Source of the DNA: an uncultured Desulfovibrio sp.
GTDB taxonomy: Bacteria; Desulfobacterota; Desulfovibrionia; Desulfovibrionales; Desulfovibrionaceae
DNA length: 64,000 nucleotides
NCBI GenBank assembly: GCA_910587035.1
Contig: CAJUMQ010000004.1
Location: forward strand, 62,001-126,000
Direction: 5' to 3'
Part shown: piece after piece, positions 8,410-16,024 of the stretch
Numbering within the stretch: the stretch's first letter is position 1
How the letters are laid out: the number at the start of each line of letters is the position of its first letter
Notes under the pieces: model-generated
The model's input: only the letters and a program-made list of their open reading frames with translations
The model's database searches: none
Told to the model about the DNA's origin: nothing
Position numbers and translations under genes: made by a program

Positions 8410-9204
8410 ATGCTTAAATTCGCACTTAAAGGCTATGGACGCCGCGGCAAGGGTTATGGCTACCGCGAAAACAGCCTTATCAAAAACATGAAGGCTGTGC
8501 ACATGCTTGCGGCCATTGGCTGGGGTGGAGGAGCCTTTGCAATGCAGGCTTTGGGCTTTTTGCGCCGTTCACTTGATGACCCGGCTGTTGCCGCACAGGT
8601 TGCCTACTGCTCCTACTTTATTGACACCTGGGTCGTCATGCCAGGGCTGTTGGGTTGCATTCTCACAGGCCTTTTCTATTCCATGCGCACTTCCATAGGT
8701 TTTTTCAAATTCGCCTGGATAGGCTACAAATGGCTTATCTCCCTGAGCGCCGGTTTCTGGGGCGTTCTCTTCTGGGGCCCGTGGGGCGATGAACTCATAG
8801 CAACCCTCCAGCCCTGGGGCATTGATTGGCCCTTGCGAATGGTGCGCGCCTGCATACTGCCGCAAAACATCTGGACCGGTCTCCTGCAAACGGCCATCAT
8901 CCTCTCCATGTGCCTCATTTCCGTCTACAGGCCCATTTCTTTCCGTGTCTGGCTGCGGGGCACCGAGCATAGCGATCTGGCCAGGCGCATCGACGCAGTG
9001 CGCGCCACAGACAGGGATTTGAAAATGCAGTCCCCCCAGGCCAACCTTCAGGTGCGCAACCTTTATCAGCAATGGCTTGGCGAACCCTATGGAGAGCTCT
9101 CCCACAGGCATCTGCACACATGCCGCCAGGACAGATCACAACGGCTTGCCGCGCTCCGGGAATCCGGCCTGTATCCACCCAAAAAGCCGGTCACCACAAA
9201 ATAG
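8410..9204 (+). CDS. Membrane-anchored [FeFe]-hydrogenase small subunit (4-TM anchor fused to HydB-like domain)
   Basis: 264 residues in two parts. Residues about 27-51, 66-91, 98-123 and 152-174 form four hydrophobic helices, beginning with NMKAVHMLAAIGWGGGAFAM, reminiscent of DUF2269-type integral membrane proteins. Residues about 193-240 match the iron-hydrogenase small-subunit domain: R-I-D-A-V...D-R-D-L, ANLQVRNLYQQWLGEP, then SHRHLHT, which is the family pattern 'LY..(F/W)LG.P....SH.LLHT'. In Desulfovibrio HydB this domain is a separate soluble periplasmic protein with a Tat signal. Here the Lys/Arg-rich N terminus and even number of helices place both ends in the cytoplasm, matching the signal-less large subunit. 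The gene thus probably tethers HydA to the inner face of the membrane. The fusion reading is inference from sequence; the domain match is strong by eye. Confidence 0.8.
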   Translation: MLKFALKGYGRRGKGYGYRENSLIKNMKAVHMLAAIGWGGGAFAMQALGFLRRSLDDPAVAAQVAYCSYFIDTWVVMPGLLGCILTGLFYSMRTSIGFFKFAWIGYKWLISLSAGFWGVLFWGPWGDELIATLQPWGIDWPLRMVRACILPQNIWTGLLQTAIILSMCLISVYRPISFRVWLRGTEHSDLARRIDAVRATDRDLKMQSPQANLQVRNLYQQWLGEPYGELSHRHLHTCRQDRSQRLAALRESGLYPPKKPVTTK

Positions 9205-9205
9205 A

Positions 9206-9265
9206 ACAGGACCTAAGGCTGCAAAATCCCAAAATAAAACATGATTTTGCATTGTCTGGTCCTGT
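9206..9265 (+). terminator. Two-tier inverted repeat after the hydrogenase unit
   Basis: Outer arms ACAGGACC (9206-9213) and GGTCCTGT (9258-9265), inner arms GCAAAATC (9221-9228) and GATTTTGC (9243-9250). The symmetric internal spacers are 7 bases each. It begins 2 bases after the stop codon of the small-subunit gene. No T run follows, so it may stabilise the 3' end or act as a rho-independent-like barrier with poor U tract. Confidence 0.5.
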
Positions 9266-9295
9266 ACCCTGCGGATATTTTGCCCAACGATGCCA

Positions 9296-9597
9296 GAGCA
9301 TTTGCCTATTAAAATAGGCAAATGCGAGGCGCCTCTTCTGAAGCGCCCGCGTAAAAATGAGCGGAAAAATTGAATTTACCATGTGCCTGTCCAGCTACGC
9401 GGGGAAACGCCAGCGCTTATGCCTGAAACGCGTAGTGTCGCGTCAAGCGACAATAGTCGCAATCCCGATTAGGGATTGCGCGCCGCCAGCGGCGGCGTGA
9501 GCAAAGCAAAAACCACGTTTTTTGCTTTGCGATCTTCATGTTTTTACGACAGTAAAAACATGACATCTCAGTAGAGCATTTCAACTGATGAATGCTC
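9296..9597 (-). mobile_element. R1 MITE-like element, copy 1 (interrupted by R2)
   Basis: Non-coding element bounded by GAGCATTT (9296-9303) and AATGCTC (9591-9597), read on the minus strand as GAGCATTCATCAGTTGAAA ... GGCAAATGCTC. Same-order blocks are shared with copies 2 and 3: ATCAGTTGAAA, GCGCTGGCGTTT, ACAGGCACATG, AATTCAATTTTTCCGC, GCGCTTC, GCCTATTTT. The flank on one side is TA (9598-9599); the other side reads CA. It is about 302 bp instead of about 143-165 bp because R2 is inserted between the GAAA and CGTTTC halves of an internal inverted repeat. The end near 9298-9325 is itself a perfect 13-bp hairpin. No coding capacity is seen. Confidence 0.7.
9436..9565. repeat. R2 element: five consecutive perfect hairpins
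   Basis: Five back-to-back inverted repeats in about 127 bases. They are TGTCGC/GCGACA (9436-9452), CGCAATCCC/GGGATTGCG (9458-9480), CGCCGCC/GGCGGCG (9481-9497), GCAAAGCAAAAA/TTTTTGCTTTGC (9501-9530) and CATGTTTTTAC/GTAAAAACATG (9537-9562). Loops are 3 to 6 bases. An ungapped degenerate copy is at 878-1002, and single related hairpins are at 52320-52347 and 56652-56672. The structure recalls REP/BIME-type intergenic repeats but the five-stem layout is not one I recognise. Confidence 0.75.
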
Positions 9598-11105
9598 TAA
9601 AGCATTGAGGCAAATGGCCCCAGGAGGGCTTTCACATCCACATTTTCCGCAAAGGCCTGCGCCAGCCGGTCCAGTTCCCTGTCGATGTCAAAGCAGGCGC
9701 CGGCAATCTCCGGCAGTTCCTTCCTGCTTCTGAGCCTGTTGAGCAGGCCATGCCTGAAATCATCACTGTCAAATATTCCGTGGATGGAGGTGCCCCAGAT
9801 ATCCAGTTTGCCGGCGCAGCTGCGACCCCAGCCCGCTGCTTCACCATCATCGCGCCAGATGACGGCCATCGCGCCAGCACAGGCTCTCACCCGACCATGA
9901 CGGATCTCGTAGCCTGATACAGGACAAGGGGAGCCACAGAGTTCTGGAGATGCGTGGCCAGAGCTGCGGGCAAGTATCTTTTCTTCCAGAAATTCCGTTT
10001 CCACAGGCAAAAGCCCAAGGCCGCGAGTGGTGCCTCCCTCGATGTCATCCCTGTCTGTTATAATGCCTCCCAAAAGCTGCAACCCTGCGCAAATTCCGGC
10101 AAGACTGCCATTTCCACCTTTAAGGATAGCCTCCCCGTATTGCCTTAACCGTTCAAACAGGCCACTACGCCGTAGAAAATCAACACATGCGCCAACATTG
10201 CGCGAGCCAGGCAACAGCACAAGATCCGGGTTTCCAAAATCATCCGCGTCATCAACCATGCGCAATGCCACATCCGGCTCCCGGCTCAGCGGGTCAAAAT
10301 CCGTGTAATTGCTGATCTGGGGCAGATTGACAAGGGCGATATCAAGTCCTGCTCCCTGTTGACGCATGTAGCGCCCTGGCAGACTGGCCGAATCCTCATC
10401 AGGCAGGCGCAGATCCGCCAGCATGGGCATGATGCCAAAAAAAGGCCTGCGTGTTCTGGTCGCCACATGCTCCAGAGCAGGCGTCAAAAGAGCCTTGTCG
10501 CCGCGAAAACGATTAAGCACATATCCGGCCACATGGCCGCGATCCCTGGGCCTTAAAAGAGCCATGGTGCCCGTCAGGGCCGCGAATGCGCCGCCCCTGT
10601 CTATATCGGCAATCAAGGCCACCCTCGCCCCGGCATGGGCCGCCATGCGCATGTTGACAATGTCCTGGCTGCGCAGATTGATTTCCGCAGGGCTGCCAGC
10701 CCCCTCAAGCACCATGATATCGCGCTCCCTGGCAAGACTTTGCCAGGCGCTGGCCACTTCGCGCCATATATCCGGCTTGGCTTTCACATATTCCTGCCAG
10801 GTCATGTTGCCTACAGGTTTGCCCATGATCAGCACCTGTGAGACATGGTTGCCAAGCGGTTTTAATAAAACCGGATTCATCCGCGCATCAGCTTCAAGAT
10901 AACATGCCCTGGCCTGAAGGGCCTGAGCGCGGCCTATCTCCTCTCCACCCAATGTCACATGGGAATTGAGGGACATGTTTTGCGCCTTGAAAGGCGCCAC
11001 ATTTAGCCCCCGGGATGCCAACAGGCGGCACAGGGCCGCCGCAAGCACGCTTTTGCCTGCGCTGGAGGCTGTGCCCTGAAACATTATGGCCGGGTGTCTA
11101 TCCAT
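9597..11105 (-). CDS. cobQ: Cobyric acid synthase
   Basis: ATP- and glutamine-dependent amidation of adenosylcobyrinate a,c-diamide at side chains b, d, e and g in cobalamin synthesis. 502 residues. The N-terminal DTB-synthetase-like P-loop half has IMFQGTASSAGKS (about residue 7) and FKAQNMSLNS. The C-terminal class I glutamine amidotransferase half has GICAGLQLLGG with the nucleophilic Cys (near residue 337) and the histidine triad region SIHGIFD. Start set at ATG 11105 because GAGGTGG lies just upstream; a GTG three codons earlier is the alternative. The stop TAG consists of the TA flank plus first G of repeat element R1 copy 1, so the element abuts the gene exactly. No other cob genes are in the window. 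Confidence 0.94.
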   Translation of the reverse strand: MDRHPAIMFQGTASSAGKSVLAAALCRLLASRGLNVAPFKAQNMSLNSHVTLGGEEIGRAQALQARACYLEADARMNPVLLKPLGNHVSQVLIMGKPVGNMTWQEYVKAKPDIWREVASAWQSLARERDIMVLEGAGSPAEINLRSQDIVNMRMAAHAGARVALIADIDRGGAFAALTGTMALLRPRDRGHVAGYVLNRFRGDKALLTPALEHVATRTRRPFFGIMPMLADLRLPDEDSASLPGRYMRQQGAGLDIALVNLPQISNYTDFDPLSREPDVALRMVDDADDFGNPDLVLLPGSRNVGACVDFLRRSGLFERLRQYGEAILKGGNGSLAGICAGLQLLGGIITDRDDIEGGTTRGLGLLPVETEFLEEKILARSSGHASPELCGSPCPVSGYEIRHGRVRACAGAMAVIWRDDGEAAGWGRSCAGKLDIWGTSIHGIFDSDDFRHGLLNRLRSRKELPEIAGACFDIDRELDRLAQAFAENVDVKALLGPFASML

Positions 11106-11213
11106 GCAAGCCACCTCAATGCTTGTGATTATTCGCGCTAATGATTATAGTGTCTGCGCCCTCTGCCACAGGGTGCAAACCAATTTTCGGGATTAATCAG
11201 GATTTATGCGCAT

Positions 11214-12998
11214 ATGAAAAAATTCTCGCTCATTGCCCTGTGCGTCCTCGCCATTCTCACATGCGCGTATCTGGGCGCCATCTACTATATAAACTCTGGA
11301 TTTGCCGCAAGGGAAATCGCAATGGCCAGCGAAAAGGCGCTGGGCACCCCCATTGTGTTTGAGCAAAATCCCCACATATCCCTTTTTCCTCCCAGGGTGA
11401 CTCTCGGGCGCCTGACCTGGAATATTCACACCCAGGGCGCTGATATAGATATCGCCCTTAAATCGGGATCGATCAATCTGGAGGCCGCCCCGCTGCTCTC
11501 TGGCGTCATCAACATCGATACAGCCACGCTGGACGGCCTGACTGTGGAAATAAATAAAAATGCCGGCGCGAGTCAGGCTCCGGCAACCACTGTGGGCAAA
11601 AGCCAGCCGGAAACATCCCTGCCGGAGCTGCAAAGGCTCGTGGTGCAACATGGCACCCTTAGATATACTGCCCAGGGCACTTCCCTTGCCTTTTCAGACA
11701 TCAATCTCTCGGCAGAGAACCTGCGCAATAGGCAGGAGGCGGACATCAACTGTGATTTCAGCCTCGCCACGTCCGCCGGCTCTACCCCCTGGAACATGGC
11801 CCTGCGGACAAAAATGCGCTATTATGCGCCAAATCTGACTTTTCGCCAGTGCGCTGTCACATGCACCCCTGCCGGAGCCAATCCCTGGCCATGGGCATTT
11901 CCGGCAAGGCTTGCCTTTGGGGGAGCCATCAATTTTGAAAACATGCAGATAAGCCTGGTCGCGGCGCGCATCGATTTACCCCATGGGCGTCTGGCTCTTG
12001 CCAATGAAACCAGCTTCATTCTGCCCGCGTTCACAGGCAACTGCAATCTGGATATTTTCCCGGTCCAGGAGGGGCCACAGGGCGGTGTGTCCATGTTTTC
12101 AGCATCCGCCAATGTGGCCTTTGCGCCACCCAATCTTAAAATAACGGGCATGAGCATCCTGAGTGCCGGCAAACCGGGTGACGGGGAGCTGGACATCACA
12201 TTGCCGCAAAATGGCGCAAGACCGGAAATAAAAGGCAACCTCAGGCTTGGAGCGCTCAGGCCCCTGGATTTAATTCCCCAAAGCCAGGGCCCATCCCCAC
12301 AGCCTCAGGAGGGCGTCAATCCGGGGCAGCTTCCAAATGTCAATTTAAGTATGAAGCTGGGCAGCCTGGAAATCAACAAATTCCAGGTCAATGATCTTGC
12401 CTTAGCCATCCAGGGACGGGATGGCGCCTATGATATTGACCACCTCACGGGAGTCTGGGCCGGGGGAGCCATTGATGGCAGCATCCACGTCACTCTGCCC
12501 GAGGCAGCCGGCATGCTCAGGGTGTCAGGCAAAAACATTGATCTTGGCACCGCCCTGTCGCAATTTGGCGCCACCGAACTGGAAGGAGGGCAAACCGATT
12601 TCAGGGCCGAGCTTGGCGTTGCCAACGCCACAAATGGCGGCATAGCCGCCAATCTTGGCGGCAGCGGCGAATTTTCCGCCCGCAATGTTAAAATAAGGGC
12701 ACTTGAAAAAATATTTCAGCTTCTGCCTGTGCTTGCCAGCAAAAGCTCCTTTCCAGAAGGGATTAAGCTTATGAGGGCCGAGTTCAATGCCACAGGGGGC
12801 GTCCTCAATTTCACCCCGCTCATACTCGATGCCCGCGGGCTGCAGGGCAAAGGCGCCGCCACAGTGGATCTGACAAAAAAATGGCTGGATGGCCAGGCAC
12901 AAATAAAGGTCCTGGGCCTTGACCTGCCCCTGACTTTCAGAGGACCTCTGGATAATGTGTCCTTCGGCCTCGGCTCCTCCATATTCCACAGGCCCTGA
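11214..12998 (+). CDS. AsmA-family protein
   Basis: 594 residues with one N-terminal membrane helix (LIALCVLAILTCAYLGAIYY, about residues 5-24) and a long beta-rich periplasmic part. Family features are the opening block 'ALGTPIVFEQNPHISLFPPRVTLGRLTW', repeated amphipathic strands, and a C-terminal section with GGSGEFSARNVKIR, DARGLQGKGAATVDLT and LPLTFRGPLDNVSF, the ending typical of AsmA. AsmA-like proteins are proposed to move lipids between membranes and affect outer-membrane assembly. It stands alone between cobQ (divergent) and motA. The exact role is not known. Confidence 0.82.
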   Translation: MKKFSLIALCVLAILTCAYLGAIYYINSGFAAREIAMASEKALGTPIVFEQNPHISLFPPRVTLGRLTWNIHTQGADIDIALKSGSINLEAAPLLSGVINIDTATLDGLTVEINKNAGASQAPATTVGKSQPETSLPELQRLVVQHGTLRYTAQGTSLAFSDINLSAENLRNRQEADINCDFSLATSAGSTPWNMALRTKMRYYAPNLTFRQCAVTCTPAGANPWPWAFPARLAFGGAINFENMQISLVAARIDLPHGRLALANETSFILPAFTGNCNLDIFPVQEGPQGGVSMFSASANVAFAPPNLKITGMSILSAGKPGDGELDITLPQNGARPEIKGNLRLGALRPLDLIPQSQGPSPQPQEGVNPGQLPNVNLSMKLGSLEINKFQVNDLALAIQGRDGAYDIDHLTGVWAGGAIDGSIHVTLPEAAGMLRVSGKNIDLGTALSQFGATELEGGQTDFRAELGVANATNGGIAANLGGSGEFSARNVKIRALEKIFQLLPVLASKSSFPEGIKLMRAEFNATGGVLNFTPLILDARGLQGKGAATVDLTKKWLDGQAQIKVLGLDLPLTFRGPLDNVSFGLGSSIFHRP

Positions 12999-13191
12999 CC
13001 GCCGGTTGCGGCAAAATTTTTTATTGAGTTTGCAAAAATTATGGGCTATTGAATTTAGGCAACTTCAATTATACACGGGAGCGTAACAGGGCTTTAGTAA
13101 CCGGGCAGCAAAGGCATGCATGCCCACCCTTTGCATAATGCTTGTTTCCGTGCAATGTACCATTGATGAAGGCGCAATCAGGCGGTAGGGA

Positions 13192-14040
13192 ATGTATCTT
13201 CTAATCGGACTCATTATTGTGGCTGGCTCCATATTCACCGGCTACACCCTCGCGCATGGCACATGGGGCATTCTGTTTCAGCCCGCGGAATTCATTATCA
13301 TTTTGGGCTGCGGTCTTGGAGCTTTCTTTGGATCCCAGACAAAGTACACCTTCAGCCTCATTATAAAGAGCCTGAAGCACCTTTTTGCGGATCCCAGCTC
13401 AAGCAAAGCCAGATATCTGGAAACCCTGGCCCTGCTTTACGGGCTTTTTTCCAAAATGCACCGCGAAGGCGTCATCAGCATTGAAGGCGATGTGGAAAAA
13501 CCTGAATCCAGCGCCATATTCAGCAAATATCCCAACATTTCCAAGGATACCAAACTCGTCAGCTTCATAGGCGATACATTGCGCGTCTATCTCACCACGG
13601 GTGACCCTGCGGACATAGACAGCCTGATGGATGTTGACATGGAGACAATGCGCGAAGAGGGCATGCTTCCGGCCCACTCCGTAACCCACATGGCCGAATC
13701 CATGCCTGGCATGGGTATTGTGGCCTGCGTGCTTGGCGTTGTGCTGGCAATGGGCAAGATCACCGAACCCCCTGACGTTCTGGGCCACTACATTGGCGCT
13801 GCCCTGGTGGGCACATTCTTTGGTATTTTATGCTGTTACGGCCTGTTTGGCCCCATGGGATCCAAACTGGAAAACTATGTCTCCGAGGAACATTTTTATT
13901 TCAATGCGGTCAAGGAGGCAGTTGCCGCAGCCATACGCGGCTCAACACCGCTGATTGCAGTGGAGTATGGCCGCAGGGCCATACCCTACCCATATCGGCC
14001 TTCCTTCATGGAAATGGAGGAGAAGCTCCGTGGCGGTTAG
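13192..14040 (+). CDS. motA: Flagellar motor stator protein MotA
   Basis: Forms with MotB the ion channel that powers flagellar rotation. 282 residues of the longer, E. coli-like MotA class, with four membrane helices (about 1-20, 30-50, 168-190, 200-222). The stretch HMAESMPGMGIVACVLGVVLAM contains the conserved Pro that neighbours the MotB Asp, and the cytoplasmic loop carries the charged residues that contact FliG. GGTAGGG precedes the ATG. motB follows after 85 bases. The 193-base gap upstream shows no clear flagellar promoter. Confidence 0.93.
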   Translation: MYLLIGLIIVAGSIFTGYTLAHGTWGILFQPAEFIIILGCGLGAFFGSQTKYTFSLIIKSLKHLFADPSSSKARYLETLALLYGLFSKMHREGVISIEGDVEKPESSAIFSKYPNISKDTKLVSFIGDTLRVYLTTGDPADIDSLMDVDMETMREEGMLPAHSVTHMAESMPGMGIVACVLGVVLAMGKITEPPDVLGHYIGAALVGTFFGILCCYGLFGPMGSKLENYVSEEHFYFNAVKEAVAAAIRGSTPLIAVEYGRRAIPYPYRPSFMEMEEKLRGG

Positions 14041-14125
14041 AAAGCTCTAAAACAGTCATTACACAGGAAGCCGGCCCAGTCCGGTTTCCCTTGTTTACGG
14101 GCTGCGAATGTAAGGGGAGATAAAT

Positions 14126-14830
14126 ATGAGTGGCGCATGGAAAGTTGCATATGCGGACTTTGTTACCGCAATGATGGCCTTTTTTCTGTTGCTTTGGGTT
14201 CTCAATATGGTTCCACCGGAAACCAAAGCCGGCCTGGCCGCATATTTCAGCGGCGAAAGGAACTTTGATTCAAGCGCAACGTCGCCCATATCCAACAACC
14301 CCTTTATCCAGAACACGGACAAGATAGATGCGCGCGACCTCAAGATAACAGAGGTGGAAAGATCCCACTATGCAATAGCCCAGAAAATCAAGCAGATGCT
14401 GATGGCTGATGCCGTGCCGCAAAATTCATCCGGTATCAGCGCGGATGATGTGGGTGTGCAGCTGCGCGTAAACTCTGACATAATGTTTAAGCCTGGTTCT
14501 ATAAGCCTCCAGCCGGAAGGCCTGAAAATCCTTGATGATGTGTTAAAAATCATGAAAGAGTACAATCTCTACCTTGTGGTGCGCGGCCATGCTGATGGTA
14601 GCGAATCCCAGGCCTTTGGATCGCCCTGGGAGCTTTCCGGCGCAAGAGCTGCCTCTGTGCTGCATTTTCTCGCAGACCATGGCGTCAAGCCGACCCGCCT
14701 GCGGGGCGTGGCCTATGGTGAAACAAGACCGCTCAAACCCGGCATTTCCGAGGAAAGCCGCGCTGTAAACCGGCGTGTGGAATTTTTCTTCCACAGGCCG
14801 GAGGTAATGTCCTACAGCGTGGTCTATTAA
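14126..14830 (+). CDS. motB: Flagellar motor protein MotB
   Basis: Peptidoglycan-anchored stator subunit. 234 residues. The protein starts almost directly with its membrane helix, WKVAYADFVTAMMAFFLLLWVL, where Asp10 is the proton-binding Asp. A plug/linker follows, then an OmpA-like peptidoglycan-binding domain (about residues 110-225) with RGHADGSE and SGARAASVLHFL, ending VNRRVEFFF. The usual basic cytoplasmic tail of about 20 residues before the helix is absent: an in-frame TAA lies five codons upstream of the ATG, and AAGGGGAG provides a proper ribosome-binding site, so the short N terminus looks real. Followed by a terminator. Confidence 0.92.
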   Translation: MSGAWKVAYADFVTAMMAFFLLLWVLNMVPPETKAGLAAYFSGERNFDSSATSPISNNPFIQNTDKIDARDLKITEVERSHYAIAQKIKQMLMADAVPQNSSGISADDVGVQLRVNSDIMFKPGSISLQPEGLKILDDVLKIMKEYNLYLVVRGHADGSESQAFGSPWELSGARAASVLHFLADHGVKPTRLRGVAYGETRPLKPGISEESRAVNRRVEFFFHRPEVMSYSVVY

Positions 14831-14848
14831 TTAATAGGATTTTATGTG

Positions 14849-14874
14849 GGGGGATGTTCCGCATCCCCCTTTTT
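14849..14874 (+). terminator. Rho-independent terminator after motB
   Basis: Stem GGGGGATG... / CATCCCCC with loop of about 5 bases, followed by TTTTT. It starts 18 bases after the motB stop. A possible early ATG for tlyA (14854) lies inside the stem, which argues against that start. Confidence 0.88.
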
Positions 14875-14880
14875 GATTCC

Positions 14881-15669
14881 ATGCCACCAAAACCACGTCT
14901 GCGGGCCGATCAACTTGCCTTTGAGCAGGGGCTTGCCGAAAGCCGTGAAAAGGCAAGAAGCCTGATCATGGCAGGCAGAATTATCATTGCGGATTCAAAT
15001 CCGCCTGTGATTGTGCCCAAGCCTGGCCATGCCTATCCTGCCGAAACACGGCTGGCCCTGTTGCCAGGGCAAATATATGCCAGCCGGGGCGCATACAAGC
15101 TGTTGACAATTCTGGATGGTTTTAACCTGGATGTTTCTGGTATGGTCTGCCTGGATGCCGGCGCATCCACAGGTGGCTTTACGGATTGCCTGCTGCAAAA
15201 AGGAGCCGCCAAAGTGTACGCGGTGGATGTGGGCAAAAATCAGCTGCATGAAAAACTGCGCGCCGACCCGCGTGTAATCAATATGGAAGGCATTAACCTG
15301 CGTTATGCGGATGCCAGCCTTCTGCCTGAAAAAATCGATTTATTAACCGGCGATCTTTCCTTCATCTCGCTGACACTTGTGCTACCAGCCTGCGCGCGCT
15401 GGCTTAAACCCTATGCCCATGCCGCGCTTTTAATCAAACCGCAATTTGAACTGGAGCCTGCGGCAGTGGCCAGGGGAGTGGTGCGCAGGGATGAGGATCG
15501 CCAGAGGGCCGTTACCAGGGTGGTTGATTTCTGCCAGAACAATCTTGACTGGCAGCTTCTGCGCATTCTTCCGGCAGCCATCAGGGGGCCAAAGGGCAAT
15601 CAGGAATACATGGCCCTTTTCCGCAATGGCTCCAAAGCAAAAACTGACCCGGAAAACGACTGCATTTAA
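14881..15669 (+). CDS. tlyA: TlyA-family rRNA 2'-O-methyltransferase
   Basis: S4-domain plus Rossmann methyltransferase of the TlyA ('hemolysin A') family, which methylates ribose in 16S and 23S rRNA. 262 residues from ATG 14881. The S4 RNA-binding part contains AFEQGLAESREKARSLIMAG (about 10-29). The SAM-binding motif is LDAGASTGGFTDCLL (about 87), followed by TGDLSFISL and LLIKPQFE and GNQEYM; the K-D-K-E catalytic tetrad of the fold can be placed on ASRGAYKLL, GDLSF, LIKPQ and NQEY. The start is preferred over ATG 14854 because that codon lies within the motB terminator and because TlyA proteins begin with a short basic stretch before the S4 domain. No strong ribosome-binding site is visible. 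Confidence 0.88.
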   Translation: MPPKPRLRADQLAFEQGLAESREKARSLIMAGRIIIADSNPPVIVPKPGHAYPAETRLALLPGQIYASRGAYKLLTILDGFNLDVSGMVCLDAGASTGGFTDCLLQKGAAKVYAVDVGKNQLHEKLRADPRVINMEGINLRYADASLLPEKIDLLTGDLSFISLTLVLPACARWLKPYAHAALLIKPQFELEPAAVARGVVRRDEDRQRAVTRVVDFCQNNLDWQLLRILPAAIRGPKGNQEYMALFRNGSKAKTDPENDCI

Positions 15670-16024
15670 AGTTCTTTAAATTAATGGCGCTATCCAGAAC
15701 TCCAATGATAATTCATATATCCATCTGAAGTGCAAAGCTTATTCCCAAAATACATGCTTTTTTGCTCTTCGCAGCATATTTGAAACCGTGCCTGTTTTTC
15801 CATTCAGAGGAAGCCATTTCATAATTATTTATGGAATAAAGTCCATGCAAGCAAATGTGGCAAATATATCCCACCAATACCAATTTCAGCCTTGCATGAT
15901 TTTTGCATGTATTTTATATATTCATATCCATAAAACTTTTACCGGTGTCCACATAATCCTCTCCTGCCTGTTCCAATCCACTCACCGGGTCTTTCGTTCA
16001 ATTTGCGTGGAGATGTCATAGGCC
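15670..16024. other. AT-rich gap upstream of the flagellin gene
   Basis: 355 bases, clearly richer in A+T than its surroundings. Contains an inverted repeat CATGCAAG (15844-15851) / CTTGCATG (15891-15898) and a TTGCATG direct repeat (15892 and about 15903). A weak sigma-28-like pair can be proposed (TAAAACTT at 15931, CCACATAA near 15949) but the match is poor. No clean sigma-54 GG-N10-GC element was found. A 77-codon open frame here (15788-16021) has no coding features. Confidence 0.4.

Noticed and set aside
9296..9597. CRISPR array or tRNA cluster at the hairpin-rich 9.4-kb region
   Set aside because: Hairpins differ in sequence, no equal spacers, no tRNA anticodon arm or TTCGA loop.
14854..14880. 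Earlier ATG start for tlyA
   Set aside because: It lies inside the motB terminator stem, and the family does not have the extra nine residues.
15788..16021. 77-codon frame in the gap before the flagellin gene
   Set aside because: No ribosome-binding site, odd composition (many Ile, His, Phe); better seen as leader DNA.
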